NCBI GenBank assembly: GCA_937910785.1
Contig: CALDLG010000150.1
Span: 1 to 11,949 of the forward strand
Source of the DNA: an uncultured Lachnospiraceae bacterium
GTDB taxonomy: Bacteria; Bacillota; Clostridia; Lachnospirales; Lachnospiraceae
Length of the DNA stretch: 11,949 bases
Direction of reading: 5' to 3'
The translations under genes and the position numbers were made by a program. Positions 1 through 6,822 of the stretch are shown in pieces (position 1 is the first letter of the stretch; every line of letters begins with the position of its first letter). Below the pieces are notes generated by a model. The model was not told the DNA's origin. It did not search any database and worked only from the letters and a program-made list of their open reading frames with translations.

Positions 1-85
1 AGTAGGTAAAGAGTATAAAGAGAAAATTGGTTATGCGGCAGATTTTTATGTAGTGGAAATCGGAGACGGACCGGCAAAGCTGTAA
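1..85 (+). CDS. galK: Galactokinase, C-terminal fragment
   Basis: Only the last 27 codons and the TAA stop (83-85) are inside the window; the gene begins upstream. Seen: the frame from base 2 reads VGKEYKEKIGYAADFYVVEI and ends GDGPAKL. This matches what I know of the galactokinase C-terminus in Firmicutes, where a YxxKxG-x-ADFYxxxIGDG-x-xxL ending follows the GHMP-kinase domain. Galactokinase phosphorylates alpha-D-galactose to galactose-1-phosphate with ATP in the cytoplasm, the first committed Leloir step. The gene lies about 47 bases upstream of the likely galT start, with no terminator between, which fits a galKT operon. The catalytic and ATP-binding parts cannot be seen, so the call rests on the tail sequence plus the neighbour. 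Another GHMP kinase is possible but much less likely next to galT. Confidence 0.75.
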   Translation, partial: VGKEYKEKIGYAADFYVVEIGDGPAKL

Positions 86-116
86 GGGCCGTAATTGGAA
101 TGGATCAGGATACAGG

Positions 117-123
117 AAAGGAG
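117..123 (+). promoter_or_regulatory. Ribosome binding site that fixes the galT start at 133
   Basis: AAAGGAG sits 9 bases before the ATG at 133. The upstream in-frame ATG at 100 has only a weak purine stretch before it, so 133 is the better start. The resulting N-terminus (MIRKNIGKLVRYGLKTGLIE) also looks like class II GalT proteins. Confidence 0.75.
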
Positions 124-132
124 ACAAGGCCA

Positions 133-1635
133 ATGATACGGAAAAATATCGGGAAATTGGTCCGGTATGGATTAAAAACGGGACTGATTGAAGAAGCGGA
201 TAAAATTTACACGACGAACAGGCTTCTGGAGCTTTTTCATCTGGATGAGCCGGAAGAAAATGAAGATGATGTTACAATGGAGCCGGAAGAACTGGAGACG
301 GTGCTTTCGGAAATGATGGATTATGCTTATGAGCAGGGAATTATGGAAGAGAACAGTATCGTTTATCGTGATCTGTTTGATACGAAGATTATGAGCATGC
401 TCGTTCCGAGACCGAGTCAGGTAATTGCGGAATTTGCCGGGAGATATGAACGGAGTCCGCAGGAGGCAACGGATTATTTCTATAAGCTGAGTCAGGATAC
501 GGATTATATCAGAAGATACCGCATCCGGAAGGACCAGAAATGGGTCGCATCGACGAAGTATGGGGATCTGGATATTACGATCAATCTGTCCAAACCGGAA
601 AAGGACCCGAAAGCAATTGCGGCAGCAAAGAGCGCGAAGCAGAGTGGTTATCCGAAATGCCTTCTCTGTATGGAAAACGAAGGCTATGCGGGACGGGTCA
701 ACCATCCGGCAAGGCAGAATCACCGGGTGATTCCGGTAACGATTCATGGAAGCAGATGGGGATTTCAATATTCACCTTATGTATATTATAATGAGCATTG
801 CATTGTTTTCAATTCCGAGCATATTCCGATGAAGATTGAACACGATACATTCTGCAAACTTTTTGATTTCGTGAAACAGTTTCCACATTATTTTGTGGGT
901 TCCAATGCGGACCTGCCAATCGTTGGCGGATCGATTTTAAGCCATGATCATTTTCAGGGCGGACATTATGAGTTCGCAATGGCGAGAGCGGCTGTGGAGC
1001 GGACCTTTGTCATAAAAGGCTATGAAGACGTGGAGGCCGGCATTGTCAACTGGCCCATGTCCGTGATCCGTATCGCGTCAAAGGATACGGACAGACTGAT
1101 CGCACTTGCGGACGTCATTTTGGACGCGTGGAGAAAATATACCGATGAAGCGGCATTTATTCTGGCAGAGACGGATGGAGAGCCGCATAATACAATCACG
1201 CCGATCGCCAGAAAGCGGGGAGATAAATTTGAGCTGGATCTGGTTCTGCGCAATAATATTACGACAGAGGAGCATCCGCTCGGCGTTTATCATCCTCATG
1301 CGGAACTGCATCATATTAAAAAAGAAAATATCGGATTGATTGAAGTCATGGGACTCGCGGTACTGCCCGCCCGGCTGAAGGATGAGATGGAACGGCTGGC
1401 GGAAGCGATTCTTGCGGGAAAGGACATCCGTGGAGATGAGCTGTTAGAGAAGCATGCGGACTGGGTAGAGGCTTTCCTGCCCTCCTATCCGGAAGTGAAC
1501 AGGGAGAACATCATGGATATCCTGCATAAAGAAATCGGTGATGTCTTCATGCGGGTACTGGAGGATTCCGGAGTTTATAAGAGAACACCGGAAGGGCAGG
1601 CGGCTTTTGACAGATTTGTGAAATCCATAGGGTGA
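133..1635 (+). CDS. galT: UTP/UDP-glucose--hexose-1-phosphate uridylyltransferase, class II GalT
   Basis: Transfers UMP between UDP-glucose and galactose-1-phosphate, giving UDP-galactose and glucose-1-phosphate; cytoplasmic, second Leloir step. From the ATG at 133 the protein is 500 residues, the usual size of the Firmicutes class II enzyme (class I enzymes are about 350). Residues 260-277 read DLPIVGGSILSHDHFQGG, which fits the class II GalT signature; the HxH pair at 271/273 holds the histidine that is uridylylated. A CLLC pair lies at 176-179, and a conserved HPHAELHHIKKENIGLIEVM block at 387-406. The frame also opens at ATG 100, which would add 11 residues, but an AAAGGAG site at 117-123 favours 133. 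The gene follows galK closely and is closed by a strong terminator at 1667-1701. galE is not in the window. Family assignment is near certain. Confidence 0.96.
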   Translation: MIRKNIGKLVRYGLKTGLIEEADKIYTTNRLLELFHLDEPEENEDDVTMEPEELETVLSEMMDYAYEQGIMEENSIVYRDLFDTKIMSMLVPRPSQVIAEFAGRYERSPQEATDYFYKLSQDTDYIRRYRIRKDQKWVASTKYGDLDITINLSKPEKDPKAIAAAKSAKQSGYPKCLLCMENEGYAGRVNHPARQNHRVIPVTIHGSRWGFQYSPYVYYNEHCIVFNSEHIPMKIEHDTFCKLFDFVKQFPHYFVGSNADLPIVGGSILSHDHFQGGHYEFAMARAAVERTFVIKGYEDVEAGIVNWPMSVIRIASKDTDRLIALADVILDAWRKYTDEAAFILAETDGEPHNTITPIARKRGDKFELDLVLRNNITTEEHPLGVYHPHAELHHIKKENIGLIEVMGLAVLPARLKDEMERLAEAILAGKDIRGDELLEKHADWVEAFLPSYPEVNRENIMDILHKEIGDVFMRVLEDSGVYKRTPEGQAAFDRFVKSIG

Positions 1636-1666
1636 AGAGATTTTTTAAGGCATGGATATGAAAACG

Positions 1667-1701
1667 AAAATGCAGCGGTGACGAATGCCGCTGCATTTTT
1701 T
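1667..1701. terminator. Intrinsic terminator after galT, probably bidirectional
   Basis: A perfect 12-bp inverted repeat, AAAATGCAGCGG (1667-1678) against CCGCTGCATTTT (1688-1699), encloses a 9-base loop. On the + strand it runs into six T residues (1696-1701). Read on the - strand the stem is followed by TTTTCGTTTT. It lies between convergent galT and the leftward HAD gene, so it can end transcripts from both sides. Confidence 0.9.
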
Positions 1702-1733
1702 CTGCATATCAGTCAGAGATATTTTGTGCGGTA

Positions 1734-2366
1734 TTAGCGGACTCCTGCAACAGAAGCCAGTTCTCCGGGAGTGGAGAGGCGATACTCTGCGTCGATATCT
1801 TTTAAATGGCTTCCCCAGCCCGCCAGCGCAAAATCAACGCCGGCATGCCGGGCGCATTCCCGGTCATAACGGCTGTCTCCGACATAGAGGATTTCATTAC
1901 GTTTTGTGCCTGACAGCTCCATATATTTCAAAAGCGGAGCCGCGGCCGGCTTGTGTTCGGCTGTATCGTCCGCACAGACGACGATGTCAAAATACCGGCG
2001 GATAGGAAAACGCCGGAATTCCTGTTCAAATTCGTCCCGGATTCTTGAGGTGGCAATGCCGAATCCGCAGCCTGCCTGAGACAGTGTCTGCAGAACCTCT
2101 TCAATGCCGGGAAAGATGCTTACGGTATCATCATACCGGTGAAGATAGTCGATCCATAATTCCAGTGCCGCGGGAACATCCGGAAAGGCCAGCTTTATCA
2201 GGGCATCTTCTCCGGTAATACCCAGTGCGAAAATCAGTTCTTCAAGAGGCGTTTCTTTACCGGTAAGCGTTTTGATTGTATCCTGCAGGGAATGCAGGAC
2301 CGCGTATTCCGTATCCGCTAACGTGCCGTCAACGTCAAATATGATCTGTTTATATTTCATCATCAT
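1734..2366 (-). CDS. HAD-superfamily hydrolase, phosphoglycolate phosphatase/PpaX-like
   Basis: A cytoplasmic haloacid-dehalogenase-type phosphatase; the substrate is not readable from sequence. From the ATG at 2366 it is 210 residues. All four HAD motifs are present: DVDGT at 11-15 (nucleophile D11, acid/base D13), IATSR at 104-108 (motif II Thr/Ser), K139 in HKPAAAP (motif III), and GDSRYD at 163-168 (D164 and D168 bind Mg2+). Residues 16-85 form an alpha-helical C1 cap as in Gph/PpaX/beta-phosphoglucomutase-type enzymes. The frame opens at a GTG (2381), but AAAGG at 2378-2374 lies inside that extension and is spaced 7 bases from the ATG at 2366. Three consecutive ATG codons (2366, 2363, 2360) leave the exact start open by one or two residues. 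It is transcribed alone from a promoter at 2392-2419. Pyrophosphatase (PpaX) and phosphoglycolate phosphatase are both possible. Confidence 0.88.
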   Translation of the reverse strand: MMMKYKQIIFDVDGTLADTEYAVLHSLQDTIKTLTGKETPLEELIFALGITGEDALIKLAFPDVPAALELWIDYLHRYDDTVSIFPGIEEVLQTLSQAGCGFGIATSRIRDEFEQEFRRFPIRRYFDIVVCADDTAEHKPAAAPLLKYMELSGTKRNEILYVGDSRYDRECARHAGVDFALAGWGSHLKDIDAEYRLSTPGELASVAGVR

Positions 2367-2391
2367 AACCATACCTTTCACAATTTAATAT

Positions 2392-2419
2392 ATTGTATCA
2401 TATCTTTCGATTTAAGCAA
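2392..2419 (-). promoter_or_regulatory. Sigma-A-type promoter for the HAD gene
   Basis: Read on the - strand: -35 TTGCTT (2419-2414), a 16-base spacer, and -10 TACAAT (2397-2392). The -10 lies about 25 bases upstream of the GTG/ATG start cluster. Match to consensus is good but untested. Confidence 0.6.
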
Positions 2420-2487
2420 GCTGATGAAGCCCCGACTTTCAGGGAAGCTTTCCGGATATGTCATGACGGAAGATTTTGAGATGCTTC

Positions 2488-2515
2488 TTGTAAAAATATC
2501 AATATCGGCTAAAAT
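2488..2515 (+). promoter_or_regulatory. Sigma-A-type promoter for the Gfo/Idh/MocA oxidoreductase
   Basis: -35 TTGTAA (2488-2493), a 16-base spacer, and -10 TAAAAT (2510-2515), followed by a leader of about 30 bases to the TTG start at 2552. Upstream, an imperfect inverted repeat TTCCG (2450-2454)/CGGAA (2467-2471) surrounds the palindrome GTCATGAC and could be a regulator site. Confidence 0.55.
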
Positions 2516-2551
2516 AGAATCATATGGAAAACGCCGAAGGGAGGGCTATCA

Positions 2552-3652
2552 TTGAAAAAGGCAGTGATCGTAGGTTACGGTAATATGGGAAGTAAGTATG
2601 CCGAACAGATTTACAGCGGTAAAATAAAGGATTTATCCCTGTATGGAGTCCTGTGCCGGAATGCGCCGGGGCAGCAGGAGATTCGGGAAAGTATGCCGCA
2701 AGCCGTTATTTTTCCGGATGAAGAGAGTCTGTTTGCGGCATGCGGGGATTTCGATGCGGTTATCATAACGACGCCGCATAAGGAGCATGTAAGGGTCGTA
2801 CGAAAAGCACAGCAGGCCGGACTTCATGTGCTGTGTGAGAAACCGCTCGGCGTAACGGTGAAAGAATGCGAAGCATTAACTTATGACGGGGAAGAGACGG
2901 TTAATGCGATGGTTTTTAACTGGCGGGCAAGAGAGATCTATCGTCAGGTATATGAACAGATCCGTTCCGGGAAACTGGGGCGTCTTACACAGGTGGTATG
3001 GATTGCCAATTTCTGGTATCGTCCGGCATATTACCATCACGCTTCCGCGTGGCGCAGCAGCTGGGGCGGTGAAGGCGGAGGACTTCTAATCAATCAATGC
3101 CAGCATCTTCTGGATATGTGGAACTGGCTTTTCGGACAGCCCTGTGAGGTTTCGGCGCAGCTCGGTTACGGGCAGTACAGTGATATCCGGGTGGATGACA
3201 AAGCGTCGCTTTTTTTCAGGCATGAGAACGGGATGTGGGGAACCTTTATTTCTTCCAGCGGTGATTCTCCGGGAACAAACCGTCTGGAAATACACGGAGA
3301 GCTTGGCAGGCTGGTAGTGGAAGATAACCGGTATCTTACGATTTCCGAAAATGAAGCTTCCACGACGCGCGTATCGGAAACATCTCAGGAAATGTATCCG
3401 ACAATTTCCTGTACGGAGGAACGTCGGGAAGTGGAACAGACGGAGAATGAATATACGACAATTCTGCAGAATTTTGCGGATGCGATGGAAGGCCGCGCGC
3501 AGCCGTTAGCCGGGATTGCGGACGGAAGGCGTGCGCTTGAGAACTGCAATGCGGCATATCTGTCGGACTGGCAGCGGAAAGCGGTAGAAATTCCCTGTGA
3601 TTTCGAATTATATGCGGCAGAACTGCAGAAGAAAATACAGGAAGAACCATAG
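2552..3652 (+). CDS. Gfo/Idh/MocA-family NAD(P)-dependent oxidoreductase
   Basis: A cytoplasmic sugar/polyol-type dehydrogenase of 366 residues, the usual family length; the substrate cannot be told from sequence. The N-terminal Rossmann fold has the dinucleotide loop GYGNMG at 8-13 and the family's CEKPLG at 95-100, whose lysine is catalytic. The second, alpha/beta domain has a GEGGGLLINQCQHLLDMW segment around 173-190, with H185 and D188 in the usual HxxD active-site positions. The start codon is TTG, preceded by a very strong AAGGGAGG site (2537-2544) at 7 bases; no better ATG exists, and the N-terminus MKKAVIVGYG fits the fold exactly. It has its own promoter and no co-directional neighbour nearby, so it looks monocistronic. 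Relatives include inositol, glucose-fructose and scyllo-inositol dehydrogenases and deoxysugar enzymes. Confidence 0.9.
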   Translation: MKKAVIVGYGNMGSKYAEQIYSGKIKDLSLYGVLCRNAPGQQEIRESMPQAVIFPDEESLFAACGDFDAVIITTPHKEHVRVVRKAQQAGLHVLCEKPLGVTVKECEALTYDGEETVNAMVFNWRAREIYRQVYEQIRSGKLGRLTQVVWIANFWYRPAYYHHASAWRSSWGGEGGGLLINQCQHLLDMWNWLFGQPCEVSAQLGYGQYSDIRVDDKASLFFRHENGMWGTFISSSGDSPGTNRLEIHGELGRLVVEDNRYLTISENEASTTRVSETSQEMYPTISCTEERREVEQTENEYTTILQNFADAMEGRAQPLAGIADGRRALENCNAAYLSDWQRKAVEIPCDFELYAAELQKKIQEEP

Positions 3653-3685
3653 GCTCCGCCTGTATTCGAGACGCGCTTTATGCGC

Positions 3686-3706
3686 AAAACGGACAGAAAC
3701 GTCCGT
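3686..3706 (-). terminator. Weak intrinsic terminator after the XRE regulator
   Basis: A perfect 6-bp stem, ACGGAC (3689-3694) and GTCCGT (3701-3706), encloses a 6-base loop. Read leftward the stem is followed by TTT, making TTTT with the last stem base, so it would act on the leftward regulator transcript, 33 bases beyond its stop. Read rightward there is no T tract. A second small stem (GCGC/GCGC at 3673-3685) lies beside it. Confidence 0.4.
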
Positions 3707-3738
3707 AGATATGCAGATATTGTGTTATCCGGGCTTTA

Positions 3739-4083
3739 TCATTCATTGGAAATGCCGAGCATACTGGAGAGAAAAGAATAAAAATCCCCCTGTTGTTCAT
3801 TATTCATTTTCTGATATAAAGAGATAAGCCGTTGATATTTTTTGAGATTATGCATGTTATTTGCGAGCAGGGAATCAGCATTCGTCCGCTCTTCGGAGAG
3901 ATAGAGAATGTAATCGGTAGAGACGTGGAAAAAACGTGACAGGTCAATTAGAAGCATGGCATCGGGAACGCTGGTGCCGGTTTCGATTTTACTCAACATT
4001 GTCTGATTTGCGCCAAGATACTCGGCAAGGACTTTCTGTGTTAATTTTTTTTCCAATCGTAATTCCTTGATTCGTGTTTTCAT
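3739..4083 (-). CDS. XRE-family helix-turn-helix transcriptional regulator
   Basis: A 114-residue cytoplasmic DNA-binding protein. Residues 1-60 form a Cro/C1-type HTH: MKTRIKELRLEKKLTQKVLA, then a recognition-helix region with NQTMLSKIETGTSVP, then a helix and the STDYILYLSEE segment typical of XRE proteins. Residues 65-114 are a short helical tail, charged and Gln/Tyr-rich (KKYQRLISLYQKMNNEQQGD), probably for dimerisation; no metal, ligand or protease motif is visible. The start ATG at 4083 is preceded by AGGAAAGGAAAG. It is divergent from the radical SAM operon with 217 bases between start codons, and that gap contains a palindrome (4133-4147). Autoregulation is a reasonable inference; control of the neighbouring operon is possible but unproven. 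Such single-domain regulators are common in Clostridia and need not be phage-derived. Confidence 0.9.
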   Translation of the reverse strand: MKTRIKELRLEKKLTQKVLAEYLGANQTMLSKIETGTSVPDAMLLIDLSRFFHVSTDYILYLSEERTNADSLLANNMHNLKKYQRLISLYQKMNNEQQGDFYSFLSSMLGISNE

Positions 4084-4102
4084 TCGTACTTTCCTTTCCT
4101 CT

Positions 4103-4108
4103 ATTGTA
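4103..4108 (-). promoter_or_regulatory. Likely -10 box of the XRE regulator gene
   Basis: Read on the - strand the bases give TACAAT within TATACAAT, about 20 bases before the start codon and just upstream of the AGGAAAGG site. No convincing -35 lies 16-18 bases further up, which would suit a regulated promoter. The position is suggestive only. Confidence 0.35.
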
Positions 4109-4132
4109 TACTGTTTTCCGCCATGAAGTATT

Positions 4133-4147
4133 CCAATTTTTAATTGG
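4133..4147. promoter_or_regulatory. Palindrome CCAATT-TTT-AATTGG, candidate XRE operator
   Basis: A perfect 6-bp inverted repeat with a 3-base centre lies 50-64 bases upstream of the XRE start, just beyond its -35 region. XRE regulators bind short palindromes near their own promoters, so an operator role is inferred. A single copy was seen, and AT-rich palindromes also occur by chance. Confidence 0.4.
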
Positions 4148-4221
4148 TATATTCCGGGTAGAATGTTTATTCATTATTGAATATGAGAAGAAAAGGAAAT
4201 CGGCAAAAATAACACAAAATG

Positions 4222-4230
4222 TGGTAAAAT
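4222..4230 (+). promoter_or_regulatory. Extended -10 promoter for the radical SAM-nth-exonuclease operon
   Basis: TG-G-TAAAAT is an extended -10 element (TGn plus a near-consensus hexamer), about 70 bases before the ATG at 4301. The -35 region at 17 bases is poor (GGCAAA), as often seen with extended -10 promoters. A nearby TTGACA (4237-4242) has no matching -10. Confidence 0.45.
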
Positions 4231-4300
4231 TTGCACTTGACAATAATCTGTGGGGAATTTTGGGGCGATAGTTATGATAGAAAAAGGAGCAAAATCCGGT

Positions 4301-6139
4301 ATGAAAATTCTTCTGACAGCAATTAATGCCAGATATATTCATTCCAATCCGGCCGTATACAGCCTGCGCGCCTGTGCGGGAGAGAAATATCGGCCGAATC
4401 TTGAGATCGCGGAGTATACGATCAATTATCGCGGGGAAGAAATTTTAGCCGACCTTTATCGAAAAAGCCCTGACGTGATCGCTTTTTCCTGTTATATATG
4501 GAATTGGAGCATCATAGAGGGGCTGTTAGCGGAGCTTCCTAAAATAATGCCGTGTGTGCCTGTCTGGCTTGGCGGTCCGGAAGTTTCTTACCATCCGGAG
4601 GAGCTGCTTTTCAAATACCCCGCGGTAACGGGCGTTATGATCGGAGAGGGGGAAGAGACTTTTCGGGAACTGACCGAATATTACTGCGGCGGGACGGCAT
4701 CCGGGGAGGAAAACAGGACGGCAGGCGGCGGAGAAGAGCGTCTGCATGCGATCCGGGGAATCGCATACCGTCGTTCCGGTCCCGGACGGGAGGATGAGAT
4801 CTGCCGTACGCCGGAGAGGGAACTGACGGACCTGTCCGCGCTGCCTTTTCTTTATGACGATCCGGGGCCGTTCGAAAATAAAATCATTTATTATGAAAGC
4901 AGCCGGGGCTGTCCCTTCCGATGCAGCTATTGTCTTTCTTCCATCGATAAGAAAGTGCGGCTGCGGGATATCGATACGGTGAAAAAAGAGCTGCAGTTTT
5001 TTCTGGATCATAAGATAAATCAGGTAAAATTTACAGACAGGACCTTTAACTGCGATCATGGGCATGCGAAAGAGATCTGGCGGTATCTGGCGGAGCATGA
5101 TAACGGCGTGACAAACTTTCATTTTGAAATTGCCGCGGATATTCTGACGGAAGAAGAGTTGAATATTCTGGCCGGCCTGCGGCCCGGTCTGGTTCAGCTG
5201 GAAATCGGCGTGCAGACGGTTAATGAGGAGACCCTGCGGGAAATCCGGCGGCCGTCCGATATCGATAAGATAAGACGGGTCGTAGGGCGTATCGGAGAAG
5301 CGCATAATATTCATGTTCATCTGGATTTAATTGCCGGACTTCCTTACGAGGACTATGAAAGCTTCGTGCACTCCTTTAACAGTGTCTTTGAAATGCGGCC
5401 TCAGCAGCTTCAGCTCGGATTTCTGAAAGTGCTGAAGGGTTCCTATCTGTCTGAAAAAGCGGCGGATTATGGAATTCGTTATACGGATGCGCCGCCGTAT
5501 GAAGTGCTTTCCACGAACTGGCTGTCGTATGAGGAGCTTCTGACATTCAAACAGGTGGAATCTATGGTGGAGATCTATTATAACAGCGGCCAGTTTACCT
5601 GTACGCTTCCTTTGGTTCGGACGGCGTTTCCGGATGCCTTTACGATGTTTCTGCAGCTTGCGGATTTTTACCGGGAAAAGGGATATCTGCTGACATCACC
5701 ATCCCGCGTCGACAGATATCTTGCATTGCTTGATTTTGCCGGGAACATAAAGCTGCCCGATGCATCATCCGGACAGGAAGAAATCCTGCGTCAGGCCTTG
5801 ACATTTGATCTGTACCTGAGAGAGAATATGAAAAGCAGGCCGGCCTTTGCGAAAGACCTGATGCCTTATAAACAGCGCATTCGGGATTATTATCGGAAGG
5901 AAGCTGAGATTCGGCATGATCTGCAGGACTATGCCGGATACGACGGCAGACAGCTTGCAAAGATGACGCATATGGAAGTCTTTGATTATCCGGTGTGGGA
6001 ACCGGATTTCAGAAAACACATGAAAAAATCGGATGAGCCGCTGATGGTGCTGTTTGATTACGGGACAAGAAACGCGCTGACCTATGAGGCGCGGCATGTG
6101 GTTGTTTCCGGGGAAAAAGAAAGGATATCGTACGGATGA
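4301..6139 (+). CDS. B12-binding domain radical SAM protein (DUF4080-type)
   Basis: A 612-residue cytoplasmic enzyme predicted to bind cobalamin, one [4Fe-4S] cluster and S-adenosylmethionine; its reaction and substrate are unknown. Residues 1-125 form a Rossmann-like B12-binding domain (MKILLTAINARYIHSNPAVY start, SPDVIAFSCYIWN, WLGGPEVSYHP, GVMIGEGEETF) without the DxHxxG motif, as is usual for this class. C204, C208 and C211 in RGCPFRCSYC are the radical SAM CxxxCxxC cluster ligands. The barrel continues with QLEIGVQTVNEETLREIRR and HLDLIAGLPYED. The last 200 or so residues match my memory of the DUF4080 region, ending in MVLFDYGTRN-type sequence. The region 129-165 is a Gly/Glu-rich variable insertion. 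The frame opens at GTG 4250, but AAAAAGGAG at 4281-4289 supports ATG 4301. Its stop overlaps the nth start (ATGA), so translation is probably coupled. Confidence 0.9.
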   Translation: MKILLTAINARYIHSNPAVYSLRACAGEKYRPNLEIAEYTINYRGEEILADLYRKSPDVIAFSCYIWNWSIIEGLLAELPKIMPCVPVWLGGPEVSYHPEELLFKYPAVTGVMIGEGEETFRELTEYYCGGTASGEENRTAGGGEERLHAIRGIAYRRSGPGREDEICRTPERELTDLSALPFLYDDPGPFENKIIYYESSRGCPFRCSYCLSSIDKKVRLRDIDTVKKELQFFLDHKINQVKFTDRTFNCDHGHAKEIWRYLAEHDNGVTNFHFEIAADILTEEELNILAGLRPGLVQLEIGVQTVNEETLREIRRPSDIDKIRRVVGRIGEAHNIHVHLDLIAGLPYEDYESFVHSFNSVFEMRPQQLQLGFLKVLKGSYLSEKAADYGIRYTDAPPYEVLSTNWLSYEELLTFKQVESMVEIYYNSGQFTCTLPLVRTAFPDAFTMFLQLADFYREKGYLLTSPSRVDRYLALLDFAGNIKLPDASSGQEEILRQALTFDLYLRENMKSRPAFAKDLMPYKQRIRDYYRKEAEIRHDLQDYAGYDGRQLAKMTHMEVFDYPVWEPDFRKHMKKSDEPLMVLFDYGTRNALTYEARHVVVSGEKERISYG

Positions 6140-6822
6140 CAAAACATACAAAAGCAATTCTGGATTTACTGGATGCCCATTACGGGACAGAGTATGTCTG
6201 TTACCTGCATCATGAGAATGCATGGCAGCTGCTGATTGCGACGATGCTGAGCGCTCAGTGTACGGACGCCAGAGTAAATATCGTGACGAAGGACCTTTTT
6301 CAAAAATATACCTGTATTGATGATTTCGCAGATGCGGATCTGAAAGAGCTGGAGCAGGACATTCATTCTACCGGATTTTACCATAATAAAGCGAAAAATA
6401 TCATTGCCTGCTGTCAGGATCTGCGCGATAAATTCGGAGGAGAGGTGCCGGAGTCCATCGAAGAGCTTACCTCACTTGCGGGCGTAGGGAGAAAGACGGC
6501 TAACGTCATCCGGGGAAATATTTTTCACGAACCGAGTGTGGTTGTGGATACACATGTGAAGCGAATTTCCAAAAAGCTTGGCATTACGAAAGAGGACGAT
6601 CCCGTCAAGGTGGAGATGGAGCTGATGAAGGCGCTGCCGAAAGATCACTGGATTCTCTGGAATATTCAGATCATTACGCATGGACGGCAGATCTGTAAGG
6701 CGCCGACACCGAAATGTGAGGAGTGCTTTCTGCAGGAGCATTGTATGGATTACCAAAAGAGACAGCATGGAAAAGACGGCAGAAGGAAGGCTGCGGAAGG
6801 GAAAGGAAAGACGGAAGCATGA
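6136..6822 (+). CDS. nth: Endonuclease III, DNA glycosylase/AP lyase
   Basis: Removes oxidised pyrimidines from DNA and cleaves the abasic site by beta-elimination; base excision repair in the cytoplasm. The protein has 228 residues; E. coli Nth has 211, and the surplus is a Lys/Gly-rich tail after 205. The helix-hairpin-helix LAGVGRKTANVI covers 114-125, with catalytic K120. D138 in VVVDTHVKR is the second catalytic residue; both numbers equal those of the E. coli enzyme. The C-terminal [4Fe-4S] ligands C187, C194, C197 and C203 have the exact C-x6-C-x2-C-x5-C spacing. MutY was considered, but the length is too short for its extra adenine-recognition domain. The ATG is inside the stop of the radical SAM gene (ATGA) with AAAGGA upstream, and the nth stop overlaps the exonuclease start in the same way. 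Confidence 0.96.
   Translation: MTKHTKAILDLLDAHYGTEYVCYLHHENAWQLLIATMLSAQCTDARVNIVTKDLFQKYTCIDDFADADLKELEQDIHSTGFYHNKAKNIIACCQDLRDKFGGEVPESIEELTSLAGVGRKTANVIRGNIFHEPSVVVDTHVKRISKKLGITKEDDPVKVEMELMKALPKDHWILWNIQIITHGRQICKAPTPKCEECFLQEHCMDYQKRQHGKDGRRKAAEGKGKTEA
6799..6810 (+). promoter_or_regulatory. Ribosome binding site supporting the exonuclease start at 6819
   Basis: GGGAAAGGAAAG lies 8 bases before ATG 6819, which overlaps the nth stop as ATGA. The exonuclease frame is open back to 6723, but the extra 32 residues would be Lys/Arg-rich sequence overlapping nth and would precede the exonuclease fold, so the later start is preferred. Confidence 0.65.

Noticed and set aside
172..768. 198-codon - strand frame inside galT
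   Set aside because: Antisense to conserved GalT coding sequence, Arg/Ile/Phe-rich with no recognisable motif and no ribosome site.
3673..3685. GCGC-TTTAT-GCGC stem as a terminator of the oxidoreductase gene
   Set aside because: Only 4 bp, with A residues rather than T residues after it on the + strand.
3597..3827. + strand frame of 76 codons between the oxidoreductase and the XRE gene
   Set aside because: Begins inside the oxidoreductase gene and ends inside the antisense of the XRE gene, has no good ribosome site and no recognisable sequence.
4237..4242. Perfect TTGACA as a -35 for the radical SAM operon
   Set aside because: No -10-like hexamer lies 16-18 bases downstream; the sequence there is TTGGGG-like. 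The extended -10 at 4222-4230 is a better candidate.
4526..5320. 264-codon open frame on the - strand inside the radical SAM gene
   Set aside because: It lies wholly antisense to a well-supported conserved enzyme, has a composition unlike a real protein (many Arg/His/Pro, no domain), and no ribosome site. It is a shadow frame.
6136..6822. MutY adenine glycosylase
   Set aside because: The protein is only 228 residues and lacks the C-terminal Nudix-like domain; the catalytic residue numbers and Fe-S spacing fit Nth.
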